A stretch of DNA of 64,000 nt from Paenibacillus bovis (GTDB lineage: Bacteria > Bacillota > Bacilli > Paenibacillales > Paenibacillaceae). Positions within the stretch are counted from its first letter, which is position 1. Each line of letters starts with the position of its first letter. Below are positions 45,474 to 54,018 of the stretch, one piece after another. The stretch spans positions 4,023,501 through 4,087,500 of the forward strand of contig NZ_CP013023.1 in the NCBI RefSeq assembly GCF_001421015.2. Reading direction: 5' to 3'. Position numbers and translations under genes: made by a program. The notes beneath the pieces were generated by a model. The model was not told where the DNA came from, searched no databases, and worked only from the letters and a program-made list of their open reading frames with translations.

Positions 45474-45520
45474 TTTAAAGCTCATGATGAGAGTTATATA
45501 CTCTCATCATGAGCTTCTAA
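45474..45520 (-). terminator. Hairpin after the CdiI-like immunity gene
   Basis: A perfect 17-bp inverted repeat (45478-45494 with 45500-45516, 5-nt loop) is followed on the minus strand by TTAAAATTC. It lies 47 bp after the immunity gene stop. The U-tract is weak but the stem is strong. Confidence 0.65.
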
Positions 45521-45566
45521 ATATCAAATTTTACTATACATAAAATTTGATATTTGATATTAAAAT

Positions 45567-46088
45567 TTAAAGTTCACTATTTTCAAAAAAATCATTTTCT
45601 ACATAGGGATAATTTAAATTATTTAGATTTTTTTTAGTAATATATTTTAATTTATATTCATCTAAGTTACTATTTACATACAAAACCTTATTTTTTCTTT
45701 TCATTACTGGAAAGGAACTATCATCTATCACAATTAAATTCCCATTTGTATTCTTTAAAATCTCGCCTATCCATTCTAAAAATTTAGGCCATCCAATATC
45801 AAATTTATTTGAAATAAATTGAACACTGCAACGAGTATTGATTTCAACACTATGATCTTTCAAAATTACCTGTTTATATTCTTCTATATCATCGTCATCA
45901 TCTTCTAAATCAATATCTAATGAAAAATAATGGCATTCTATATATATATACTTATAACCTAACGGGTGTTTCTCTTCTTTGATTATTACATTATTACCAA
46001 TAACATTTTTTGCCGCTTTATATAGAAATTGAGCTATACTATTTTGATCAAGATTAGTATCTATAAATAAATCATAATCCATTATCAA
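45567..46088 (-). CDS. Cognate immunity protein of the CdiA-type toxin (SitI3-like)
   Basis: 173 aa, cytosolic, very AT-rich. The start MIMDYDLFIDTNLDQNSIAQ and the middle FDIGWPKFLEWIGEILKNTN with NLIVIDDSSFPV resemble the SitI3-like immunity family, but I assign this only loosely. An acidic run (LEDDDDDIEEY) is suited to covering a basic nuclease surface. It directly abuts the toxin stop (46089), the standard toxin-immunity arrangement. A hairpin terminator follows. Confidence 0.6.
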   Translation of the reverse strand: MIMDYDLFIDTNLDQNSIAQFLYKAAKNVIGNNVIIKEEKHPLGYKYIYIECHYFSLDIDLEDDDDDIEEYKQVILKDHSVEINTRCSVQFISNKFDIGWPKFLEWIGEILKNTNGNLIVIDDSSFPVMKRKNKVLYVNSNLDEYKLKYITKKNLNNLNYPYVENDFFENSEL

Positions 46089-47315
46089 TTACCTCCCATA
46101 AGCTGTATACACTTCTCCATTTTTTACTATAATGAGTTCGTCAAGATGCTTTAAATTGGCTTTAGGATTAGTTTGTCTTACAATTTCCTTCAGCAAATCA
46201 TCTATATTTTCAGAAGGATAATCATCCAAATTAAGCACAATATGTTTTGCCTGGTTCTTAGTTTTTTCCTTAATATTTCCAGTAATACTATCGAAAGATG
46301 TTTTAGCTTCAGGAGCATAACAATCAAATACCTTGTTTTCAATTAGAAAGTCAGGATTTTTATTTATTTTTAAACCATAACCATTACCTCCATCAATCTC
46401 ATCTAACATATGAATATCATAACCTTTTTCAGCAAGTAAATCAGCTGCCTCATTTTGCCTTACATTACCTCTACCTCCATTAGGAGGTGCATAATTTCCT
46501 TTAGGTTTTCCTCCCTTACTCAATGAAGGAACTGTTGAATTAATATTAGGTGTTTGATTAAAACGCACATTTTTTTCGGGTATTGCATGACCTGAAGTTT
46601 TAGCAGTTGTTTTTCCTGTTCCTTTTCCAGTAGGAAGATGTTCTGAAAATCCGCTACTTATGCTCCTTGAACCTGTAAAGTCCAAAGCAAGTGTAGTAAG
46701 TAAGCTAATACGTTCCAATTTGAGCCCTTCACTCTGACTCATTTCATCCATTTCAGCTACAGTAAGCTGAGAAAGATCCTTTCCTTGCTTACACATCTCT
46801 TCTAGCTTAGGTAAAAAATAACCGCTACCATACATCGCATTATCTAAACGTTTGTACGCGTTACTACCATACATCCATAACGTATAATAGTTTTGTGTAA
46901 TATAGTAACCTTCAGCTTCTTTATCAAAAAATTTCCATCCTCCAGGGTTTAACTGCAGCACCTCAGCTAAGGTTAAATCTTTGATGTCCATTTCTCCGAG
47001 CCTTTTCAATTCTCGCTCCGTATATTCTTTATTCCACTGTTTTCGGATCTTTTCTGGCACTTGCTGGTATGAATTTGTGAACGATAAAGATTCATTCCAC
47101 AGTGTTTTCACAAAATCTAAAGAGTTAGAAGATGTAATTAGATTACGAGCGCTGGTAAATACCTTTCCTAAAATCCAGTGATCATAGTCGGTTCGCTGCT
47201 CTTGATCATGTTCATATTGTCTTACAATTCCCTGCCATACCGAACTGGCGATACTCGCTAATAAGGAGCCTTTTCCTCTACTGCTTCCTCCGCCACAGGA
47301 TCGGCGTGCTGGCAA
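46089..47315 (-). CDS. Orphan toxin cassette: pre-toxin domain plus CdiA-type tRNase domain
   Basis: 408 aa open frame. Residues ~10-100 are a diverged form of the VgrG pre-toxin domain (GGGSSRGKGSLL, LGKVFTSARNLI, SYQQVPEKIRKQWN against LGKVFTQARHISK and TYQQVPPEIRQYWN). Residues ~285-408 are like the C-terminal nuclease of CdiA: RQNEAADLLAEKGYDIHMLD, KNPDFLIENKVFDCYAP, QAKHIVLNLDDY and ELIIVKNGEVYTAYG, with a PD-(D/E)-type metal site; relatives cleave tRNA. The open frame begins at a TTG without a clear ribosome-binding site. Upstream the same frame continues as a VgrG remnant with three stop codons, so expression as such is doubtful. The immunity gene follows at once. Confidence 0.7.
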   Translation of the reverse strand: MPARRSCGGGSSRGKGSLLASIASSVWQGIVRQYEHDQEQRTDYDHWILGKVFTSARNLITSSNSLDFVKTLWNESLSFTNSYQQVPEKIRKQWNKEYTERELKRLGEMDIKDLTLAEVLQLNPGGWKFFDKEAEGYYITQNYYTLWMYGSNAYKRLDNAMYGSGYFLPKLEEMCKQGKDLSQLTVAEMDEMSQSEGLKLERISLLTTLALDFTGSRSISSGFSEHLPTGKGTGKTTAKTSGHAIPEKNVRFNQTPNINSTVPSLSKGGKPKGNYAPPNGGRGNVRQNEAADLLAEKGYDIHMLDEIDGGNGYGLKINKNPDFLIENKVFDCYAPEAKTSFDSITGNIKEKTKNQAKHIVLNLDDYPSENIDDLLKEIVRQTNPKANLKHLDELIIVKNGEVYTAYGR

Positions 47316-47640
47316 GGTAGAATTAACCTACATCATAACTTCAGCTACTCTTGCAAGAGGACTATTAATCCCCACCAGTGTCTTGCTCGTTATCTTGGCC
47401 GGAATAGTGGCTGTAACTTTAAATAGTAATTCCAATAATCCGCTCGCTTTCTTCTGCTCAGCAGGATACGTTATTTGGGCTTTGGATGCTTCCACTGCTG
47501 CTTATGCTTTAACCTTCGCTTGCTGTGTTAATGCCTAACTGGCTTGATATACTTTGATTATCATTAGCGGTGGGTTCGGCATAGGCACCCGACTAAAAAT
47601 CGATTTCATGCAGACAAACTCAGTTGCCCCTTCTCGTAAT
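47316..47640 (-). pseudogene. vgrG tail remnant with three in-frame stops
   Basis: In the same frame as the downstream toxin one reads LREGATEFVCMKSIF, VPMPNPPLMIIKVYQAS, TAG, ALTQQAKVKA, TAA, AAVEASKAQITYPAEQKKAS, GLLELLFKVTATIPAKITSK, then INSPLARVAEVMM, TAG, VNSTLPARRSCGGG. VPxPxPPLM-x3-YQ matches the VgrG linker VPEPPLMTVEAYQ. There is no frameshift in this part, only nonsense codons. The VgrG head is absent. 47641-47866 is AT-rich without a gene. Confidence 0.8.
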
Positions 47641-47866
47641 GGACTCATAATAGCAATCTCGAACATTATGTAAATAACAAAAACAAGTATATTACAATTA
47701 ATATTAGCTGTAATATACTTGTTCAAAATCTTATTAACTTTAAATAGATTTTCTCAACCAAATCTTATTTTCTTATAAAGAATCTATTCTTACAAAAAGT
47801 CTTATAGGAATTAGATGAATCGCTTTATTTTAATTGATAAAATCTATAAAATAAACGTACATAAAA

Positions 47867-48085
47867 TTATTTTTTTATTGATTCAGCAACTTTTTGGGTT
47901 CCAATAAATATAATATCACGTATAATCTCTGTATAATTTGTATATTCCTCAGATTGGTTGATTATTATGTCTAATGCCTGTTTGAGTTTTCCATCAACCA
48001 TTATTGTAACTCCTTCGATTTCTTGTCCTGTTTCTGCATTTACAAACTTCTCACTTAATAAATTCAATTTATTATTTTGAGTCAC
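47867..48085 (-). CDS. Small protein, possible ribbon-helix-helix type
   Basis: 72 aa from a GTG start that has AAAGGAG 8 nt upstream; the earlier in-frame ATG (48109) lies before this site. VTIMVDGKLKQALDIIINQS followed by YTNYTEIIRDIIFIGTQKVA has the strand-helix-helix look of a ribbon-helix-helix regulator, though this is not certain. It follows the immunity gene at 48124 by 38 bp. It may regulate the toxin island or be an added immunity factor. Confidence 0.5.
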   Translation of the reverse strand: MTQNNKLNLLSEKFVNAETGQEIEGVTIMVDGKLKQALDIIINQSEEYTNYTEIIRDIIFIGTQKVAESIKK

Positions 48086-48123
48086 TTTGACATCTCCTTT
48101 TAATAACATTATAAACCTTAGTT

Positions 48124-48624
48124 TTATAATTTAAAAATATCTTTACCGTCCAATATCCAATATTTTTCTTGACTTGGAATTTTGTTTAAAAAGTTTTCAT
48201 AAGAACCTTTCCAATCCTTCGGTACATATTCTTCAAAAGAAGCAGGCTCCGGAAATTGTGACATTAATAACTTCTCATCAAAGTCAATAAATAAGCATGG
48301 TATCAAGTTCATTATAGCATATTTCATTTTAGTATCATTCAAGTCAATTGCTAATATTAGTTCACTTAGTTCTTCCTTGCTTGCTTTGTATTCACTTATT
48401 TCACACAAAAAGGCATCTGCCGACTTTTCGTCCAGTATAGGTATATCAAAACGATCAGAATAATCTCCTTGATTAAAAATCGCGTGTCCTTTATCTATAA
48501 AAGCATTTTCCCATTTAACTAAATCTAAATACCAATAGTCTTTTTCTGTAACAAACCAAGTAAATTCACCTTTAAATTTAACTGCTATAATGATATTTTC
48601 AGCATATTCTACATTTAGTTTCAT
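48124..48624 (-). CDS. Immunity protein for the VgrG-borne toxin
   Basis: 166 aa, cytosolic and AT-rich. It starts YAENIIIAVKFKGEFTWFVT and carries FPEPASFEEYVPKDWKGSYE and PSQEKYWILDG near the C-terminus. It lies 21 bp after the toxin-bearing vgrG with an AGGTGAAA ribosome-binding site, the expected position for an immunity gene. A paralogue is found alone at 40243. No known immunity family is recognised with certainty. The role is inferred from position and the paralogue pattern. Confidence 0.62.
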   Translation of the reverse strand: MKLNVEYAENIIIAVKFKGEFTWFVTEKDYWYLDLVKWENAFIDKGHAIFNQGDYSDRFDIPILDEKSADAFLCEISEYKASKEELSELILAIDLNDTKMKYAIMNLIPCLFIDFDEKLLMSQFPEPASFEEYVPKDWKGSYENFLNKIPSQEKYWILDGKDIFKL

Positions 48625-48645
48625 TGTTTCACCTGATTCAATATT

Positions 48646-51555
48646 TTAATCTTTTACGTCGTCTATTCTCCTACCATTTTTTGCATATTCTTCAAACCAT
48701 TCGGACCATATTGGGGGGAATTCATAAGAATCTCCTGGAGTAGTTGGATCAACTATTTTAGGAGCCTTTTTACTTTGATTCATCGGATTTTTTTTATACC
48801 CTTTCTGGTCAATTGCAGTTTCTTTTACAAAATCATCAAACCATTTAGGCATATCAAATGCCACTATCTCTCCACCTGGCCGTTTCTCTCTCAAGAAATA
48901 TCTTGCATGTTCAATATTTCCAGTACTTATATTAACATTAATACCTTTTTCAATACTAATACTAGTATCCCCATTTATTTTAATGCGCTCCCAACTTGCA
49001 TTTGGTGGTGTACCGCCTTGAACACGATAATAAGTAATATCAGCATCTTTATTCTCTTTAATTCTACTAGGGATTTGATTGCTTGGTATTCTCCTATTCG
49101 GAAATTTTATATCTACTGGTTGTCGGACAGGGCCATTAATACCTATTCCCCGTCGTAACCCACCAATTCCAGGCACATTGCTCATTACATAATCAATCTG
49201 CATCAAGTGAAATTGTGCTTCACTAATCGGTTGACCATTCCACAAATTGTAGCCTGCCTCAGCCGCGTTCAATTGCTCCAGCATAATATCTTGCTGTCCT
49301 CCAGCCTCTTCAGACTGAATTGTTCCCTTCTTTATTTCTTCTTTATAGGCTTTAGTAGCACGTAGAGCATCTTGATCCAATTTACCATCTTTACTAAGAT
49401 ACCATTGACCATTAAGAAAAACTTTATGGTACTGACTAAAGTCATATTCCGGTTTGCTATTCGCAGCTTGGTAAGCCGCGTAACGAGCATTCCAGTATTG
49501 ACGTATTTCCGGTGGTACCTGCTGATACGTTCGATAAGCATGATCCATTTCAGTATGAACTTGCCGGATATACTCTTTAGGATCAGTAATCAACTTAGAG
49601 ATATGACGAGCCTGAGTAAACACTTTTCCTAATGCCCGAAACATAGCAAATCGGGCATTTTGTTCATTTTCAGTTGCTGTATTATATAAATGACTTGCTG
49701 TGGAAACGAGTTTGCCCAATACACCGAGAAGACCACCTTTTTTGCTGCCGCCTCCTCCATTTGTGTTCCCAGATACTCTTACTGGTGCTCCAGCAGAAAT
49801 CATCATCATTGCACCAGTAATACCTGCCATGGGTGCACCAGTAGCCATAAGAGCAGCTCCACCTAGTACAAGCGGAATTGAACCCATTGCTTTTGATAAT
49901 AAACCGGAAAGTGCAGTCGTACGAGCAGTGTCTGTAGGTGGAGTAACTTTGGCAGATACTTTAGACTTCTGCTGCTGCGCTGCGGCTTGACCCGATTGGT
50001 ACGCTTCTACCGTCATTAGCGGTGGTTCCGGTACAGGCGCCAGATCGGCTACAACTACAGGGGCTTTGACTGTTCCTACCTCATGAATGGTCGGCGCATG
50101 TAGATCCGTATCGCCATCTACAATCATACTGCTCTGGCTGCCCTTTAGGCGAATCGCTTCCCCGGCTTCCAAAGACAACAGCTGCGAAGCATGGAGCTGC
50201 ACACTGCCTCCCTGAATGCCAATACTCCCTGGACTGGTAATTTCGATCCCACTGTCCGGCTGCAGGGAAATGGTCATGTGACCAGACGTAGACAAACGAA
50301 GTTCCTGCCCATCCATCTGCACCTGACTGCCTGCCGGGTGGCTCCATATTTTGGTATCCGGATCGCTAACACCGGACGATTGCTGGCGCAAGCTGCCCAT
50401 CACATGGGCATTGGATTCCAGGGAATTGGGGATATGCAGCTCTACCTGCTCTCCCTTTTCGGGCATGTCATACCAGCCGGTATGCTGTTCGGCGGCATAC
50501 GGAGTACTGACCGGAAACCAGCCTAATTCTTTGTTAACGGCTGCTTTCGGATGCTTGTGATAATAATCCTCATCGATATCCAACTTCACACGTACAAAGT
50601 CAGCCGCTACTTCCTGTACCGTACCGGTCAGGGTGATTCCGATGATTTGCTCATTGTCATAGCTGTAGAAACGGATCTGTTGAGAATGTTGCAGTTCGTA
50701 CGAAGTCTCAAGTAATCCATCTCTCAGCACAGTGTCTGCCTGTACCACAACCAACTCAGTCGAACCGGCACTTGCTGGCAAGGTTAGATGATCACCCAGT
50801 GCATAGTAATGCAGGCTATCGATAAAGTAGGAGATATAGCCAGGCATAGGCTTGTTATTAGAAGAAGCACTTGCATGTGTACTATATTCTTCTACCTCTC
50901 CGCCAGCTGAGCGGGTCTGTCCAAAGGTCTTGCGAATTCGGTAAAAGGTATCTTCACCGAGCGTATAGGACTTTCCTTCCGGCATGCCAAAGAAGACTTT
51001 GGGCGACGCAGCCGTAATCTCCGGTACAAGTACTGAACCAAATCGGGAGGCCAATCGCTTCAGGAACTGCCAATCGGTCTCATCATACTGCAGTATCAGA
51101 CCACCTAACGTAGTAGCATTCGCTATCGTATCAATCGCATCCCCATACGTATATTCACGTACCACAGTAGCAACTAAGTCAGCATATGTCTGTTCGGTAT
51201 GTTGAAAGGATCGCCATTTGCGCTCCATGTCCATTTGACCAGACTGCGAGATCGCCTCCAGCTCAAAGGTATAGATACTTCGAATACAGTGAACCGTAAA
51301 TCGAGTAATACGTCCATGAAACAAACGACGCACCGAATGACCTTCCTCGTCTAACTGACGCAGGACGACCGGTTGCCCTTCCAGTTCAGTTTGAATCGCT
51401 TGAGCTCCCTCTTCTTCGGGCAAAATACCTGTGACCGTCATATAACCATGTTCATTTAGTTTACGGGTAATGCTTAGCTCATTCAAGCGCTGCGGATGGA
51501 TCGGACCATCCAGTCGCAGACTTTCATAGCCAATCCCTTTGAATAGTAAAGTCAA
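48646..51555 (-). CDS. VgrG-like spike protein with C-terminal toxin
   Basis: 969 aa. Residues ~1-420 are VgrG/phage gpD-gp5-like: YDETDWQFLKRLASRFGSVL is the classic VgrG box, and EQHTGWYDMPEKGEQVELHI is the OB-fold end. Residues ~430-500 are a spike beta-helix (repeats of SPGSIGIQGGSVQLHASQ type). A Pro-rich linker (VPEPPLM) follows, then a hydrophobic hairpin (552-592), a pre-toxin domain (~595-800) and a toxin (~802-969). The toxin has YYRVQGG, SISIEKG, EHARYFLREKRPGGEIVAFD and PKWFDDFVKE, tentatively an ADP-ribosyltransferase-like fold. The start is TTG with AGGAG 10 nt upstream. PAAR-like and chaperone-like genes lie upstream, immunity downstream. VgrG effectors are known from type VI secretion in Gram-negatives, so presence here is notable. 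Confidence 0.85.
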   Translation of the reverse strand: MTLLFKGIGYESLRLDGPIHPQRLNELSITRKLNEHGYMTVTGILPEEEGAQAIQTELEGQPVVLRQLDEEGHSVRRLFHGRITRFTVHCIRSIYTFELEAISQSGQMDMERKWRSFQHTEQTYADLVATVVREYTYGDAIDTIANATTLGGLILQYDETDWQFLKRLASRFGSVLVPEITAASPKVFFGMPEGKSYTLGEDTFYRIRKTFGQTRSAGGEVEEYSTHASASSNNKPMPGYISYFIDSLHYYALGDHLTLPASAGSTELVVVQADTVLRDGLLETSYELQHSQQIRFYSYDNEQIIGITLTGTVQEVAADFVRVKLDIDEDYYHKHPKAAVNKELGWFPVSTPYAAEQHTGWYDMPEKGEQVELHIPNSLESNAHVMGSLRQQSSGVSDPDTKIWSHPAGSQVQMDGQELRLSTSGHMTISLQPDSGIEITSPGSIGIQGGSVQLHASQLLSLEAGEAIRLKGSQSSMIVDGDTDLHAPTIHEVGTVKAPVVVADLAPVPEPPLMTVEAYQSGQAAAQQQKSKVSAKVTPPTDTARTTALSGLLSKAMGSIPLVLGGAALMATGAPMAGITGAMMMISAGAPVRVSGNTNGGGGSKKGGLLGVLGKLVSTASHLYNTATENEQNARFAMFRALGKVFTQARHISKLITDPKEYIRQVHTEMDHAYRTYQQVPPEIRQYWNARYAAYQAANSKPEYDFSQYHKVFLNGQWYLSKDGKLDQDALRATKAYKEEIKKGTIQSEEAGGQQDIMLEQLNAAEAGYNLWNGQPISEAQFHLMQIDYVMSNVPGIGGLRRGIGINGPVRQPVDIKFPNRRIPSNQIPSRIKENKDADITYYRVQGGTPPNASWERIKINGDTSISIEKGINVNISTGNIEHARYFLREKRPGGEIVAFDMPKWFDDFVKETAIDQKGYKKNPMNQSKKAPKIVDPTTPGDSYEFPPIWSEWFEEYAKNGRRIDDVKD
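49160..49964. repeat. Direct repeat copy A (inside the active vgrG), ~805 bp
   Basis: Nearly identical to 43326-44130, two differences seen. It encodes the hydrophobic hairpin and pre-toxin domain just before the toxin of the active VgrG. A crossover between the copies would join this VgrG head to the deaminase and its SUKH immunity gene. Confidence 0.9.
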
Positions 51556-51573
51556 GGTATGTAATCTCCTATC

Positions 51574-51993
51574 CTAGAAATCTAATTCCTGGCCGTCATC
51601 CTCAATTTTGATATTGCCTCCATACAGACACTGGTGGGTGCAGTTATGGGTAAGGGCTGGCTGCCCCTCAATCAATACGTCAGACTTGCCATTCAGCCAC
51701 GGACGAGTAAGTACAGGAACGCAGGGTGCTTTCTTAACCCCATAGATATCTACCATATTGCTGCTTTGTACAGCAGGGTTCTGCAAACATGAGCAGTTGC
51801 CAAAGGAACTAATATTCGTGCCTGGCAGATAATCACCAATATTCATTTGGGCTTTATTCTTCACATATACACCATGACTAAAAGGTCTTTTTAATCGGGT
51901 TGGCTGGGTGCCATGACTGCAGCTGAGAATAGCACCCGCTACAACGTAACTTTTTTTGGCACCATTACCTGCCTGAACTTGGGAATGATCCAT
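51574..51993 (-). CDS. DUF4280 PAAR-like spike-tip protein
   Basis: 139 aa from ATG 51993 (AAAGGAG 7 nt upstream). It has the DUF4280 pattern: SYVVAGAILSCSHGTQPTRL start, a central GNCSCLQNPAVQ, PCVPVLTRPWLNGKSDVLIE and ALTHNCTHQCLYGGNIKI. Conserved Cys and His residues could bind a metal, as in PAAR proteins that cap the VgrG spike. It sits immediately upstream of the toxin-bearing vgrG (18 bp), as tip genes do. Confidence 0.85.
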   Translation of the reverse strand: MDHSQVQAGNGAKKSYVVAGAILSCSHGTQPTRLKRPFSHGVYVKNKAQMNIGDYLPGTNISSFGNCSCLQNPAVQSSNMVDIYGVKKAPCVPVLTRPWLNGKSDVLIEGQPALTHNCTHQCLYGGNIKIEDDGQELDF

Positions 51994-52110
51994 GCGTTTC
52001 TCCTTTCTTGGATACATTATGTTTTTGCTGTACTCAGCATTTTTATAGAAATGTATATTTGTTTTAGGTACTGACCAGATAGAGCAACTATTCATAAAGG
52101 TGATCATCAT

Positions 52111-52656
52111 CTATATTTGATGTTGCTGATCTGCTGCAATTGTAGGTATCCTTATTAGACGAATGCCTGTATAAGATCGGCGTAACAGACTTTCGGCTGC
52201 TGCCAGATTGATATAAACATAAGGTTCGCGTAATCCTTTAACTTGGAATACAGGTTGATGGATTTTCTCGTGATTCAGCACGAGCTGCTCCAACGTACCG
52301 TCCGGACGAAATGTACTTTGCATTGAGTGAGCCTCAATAGCAGGCGGCTGCAGCAACCAATATAAATTTTGACTGCCACGATCGATATCTGACAGCATAA
52401 CAGCACGCCATCCAATAGTAGGCAGGTATTTTTCCAATAGCTGCTTAACCTGATCGGAGACGAGCGGTGCCGGAACGTTCAGCATATCCGGGTAGATAGC
52501 ATACTTATCCTCATGTACAGGAATGGTGAGCGGTGGTAACTCTGCACCAGGATAAGATACTGCAGACAGTACTTCACGCTGCTGGAGTAATGACCAGGCA
52601 GGTGGCCGAATGGCATGAGTTATACGGTCATCGCCCAACAATTGAAAATATCTCAT
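52111..52656 (-). CDS. Unrecognised protein of the spike operon (possibly Imm11/DUF1629-like)
   Basis: 181 aa, no signal peptide. MRYFQLLGDDRITHAIRPP start; the second half has VFQVKGLREPYVYINLAAAE and SLLRRSYTGIRLIRIPT. The ending vaguely resembles the Imm11/DUF1629 domain found near T6SS-type effectors, but the match is weak. Its ATG overlaps the stop of the pentapeptide gene (ATGA), so the two are translationally coupled. It could be an adaptor or accessory immunity protein. Confidence 0.6.
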   Translation of the reverse strand: MRYFQLLGDDRITHAIRPPAWSLLQQREVLSAVSYPGAELPPLTIPVHEDKYAIYPDMLNVPAPLVSDQVKQLLEKYLPTIGWRAVMLSDIDRGSQNLYWLLQPPAIEAHSMQSTFRPDGTLEQLVLNHEKIHQPVFQVKGLREPYVYINLAAAESLLRRSYTGIRLIRIPTIAADQQHQI

Positions 52657-53963
52657 TGCAGCCTGCCTCCTGTTATATTGATTCCATACGCATCACGGCG
52701 CTGCTGCCTATCCAATTGTTCGATAGATAATAAAGCACCTGTAAAGTCTGTATTTTCAAGCATTGCTCCCGCAAAAGACGCTCCCTGCAGATTGGCTCCG
52801 GCAAAGGAAATACCACTTAGCTGACTATGATCAAAACAAGCATCTCGCAGATCGGCATCCTGAAATACAGTATTGCTCAGATTGGATTCACTGAAATCTG
52901 CTCCTCGCAATGAAGCTTTACTAAAATCGACTTGATCCATACGGCTGGAGCGGAAGGAAGCTCCTTGTAATTTGGATTCTCGAAGCCAGCATTGCACAAG
53001 CTGTGAAGAAGAAAAATCTACGCCATCATATCCAAGTGGTTCCCAATCCAGTTCTTCTATTCCCGACGCTCCCATGACTCCATCCATTACAACATATTCC
53101 AATGTACAGCCACTAAAATCCGCTCCATGCAGAAGACTGAATAGCAGAGCAGACTTCTGTATTTTGCAGGCCTGCCACTGTGTACCTGTCAGAATAGAAA
53201 AATCCAGACGAGACAATTCTACTTGTATTCGTTGAAACGTTGTATATCTGAAATCCTGATGCATAGCTTCTATCCATGACAATGTAATATCATGAATATT
53301 TTGATAACCATAAGTGTGCGGCGCCTTCTCTAAAATCCACTGATGTATTGACATTTGATCCTGCTCATTACGATCTTCTTTATATATGCAAATGCTTTGA
53401 TCTAGATACTCTCCTGCTCGTATCTCGACTTGTGATGCACGAAGCAGATTTGTATATTCCGGTAATTGAACAGCCTGTCGAACTGCTTTACGCAGCAAAG
53501 GAATCATAGCGTGATGGAAATATTCTGCTTCTTCCAGCCGAACACTATCCAATTCAGCCTCACTTATATTCCATCCGCTGTTTTTCGCTTCTACGACCAA
53601 ATCTTCTATCAATATGTTCCAATAGTTATACAGACACTGTCCATCATACTCGTATTCCAATGAATTGCGATCAAAGACACTATGTTCATCTGTTGCCTGA
53701 ATCAGATAGGCAGAATGATTATCCAGCAGTCCAGTACGCAGCAGCGAATAAAGGATATAATGAATCTCTGCCTTATTTCCCAGCAACTGCTGGCTCTGAA
53801 TATCCTGACAAAAAGAAATAAAATTTGATTTTATTTCTTTTAGCCATTCATGCTGAAACTGACAATAGTCGTTCTTCAATCTTTGTTGAATACGTATTCT
53901 AACTTTATAACGAATATTCTCTTTTTGCTCTAGAGTTATAAGAGCATTGTTCGTCAACCTCAT
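52653..53963 (-). CDS. Pentapeptide-repeat protein of the spike operon
   Basis: 436 aa from ATG 53963 (AGGTGAG upstream). An alpha-helical N-terminal half (~1-250) of unknown fold is followed by A(D/N)LXX-type pentapeptide repeats from ~255 to 425 (FSKASLRGADFSESNLSNTV, GISFAGANLQGASFAGAMLE), which build a right-handed quadrilateral beta-helix. Pentapeptide proteins next to VgrG/PAAR genes occur in Gram-negative type VI loci, where DUF2169-linked members act as effector adaptors. Here such a role is inferred. It overlaps the next gene by 4 bp. Confidence 0.78.
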   Translation of the reverse strand: MRLTNNALITLEQKENIRYKVRIRIQQRLKNDYCQFQHEWLKEIKSNFISFCQDIQSQQLLGNKAEIHYILYSLLRTGLLDNHSAYLIQATDEHSVFDRNSLEYEYDGQCLYNYWNILIEDLVVEAKNSGWNISEAELDSVRLEEAEYFHHAMIPLLRKAVRQAVQLPEYTNLLRASQVEIRAGEYLDQSICIYKEDRNEQDQMSIHQWILEKAPHTYGYQNIHDITLSWIEAMHQDFRYTTFQRIQVELSRLDFSILTGTQWQACKIQKSALLFSLLHGADFSGCTLEYVVMDGVMGASGIEELDWEPLGYDGVDFSSSQLVQCWLRESKLQGASFRSSRMDQVDFSKASLRGADFSESNLSNTVFQDADLRDACFDHSQLSGISFAGANLQGASFAGAMLENTDFTGALLSIEQLDRQQRRDAYGINITGGRLQ

Positions 53964-54018
53964 ATTCTCACCTGCTCTACCGTGCATATATTCCTGCCAT
54001 TTGAATTCGGATCTAATG

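Noticed and set aside
46089..51555. LXG/ESX-type (T7SS) toxin locus
   Set aside because: The polymorphic toxins here are joined to VgrG tails, not LXG or WXG100 domains, and no Ess genes are seen.
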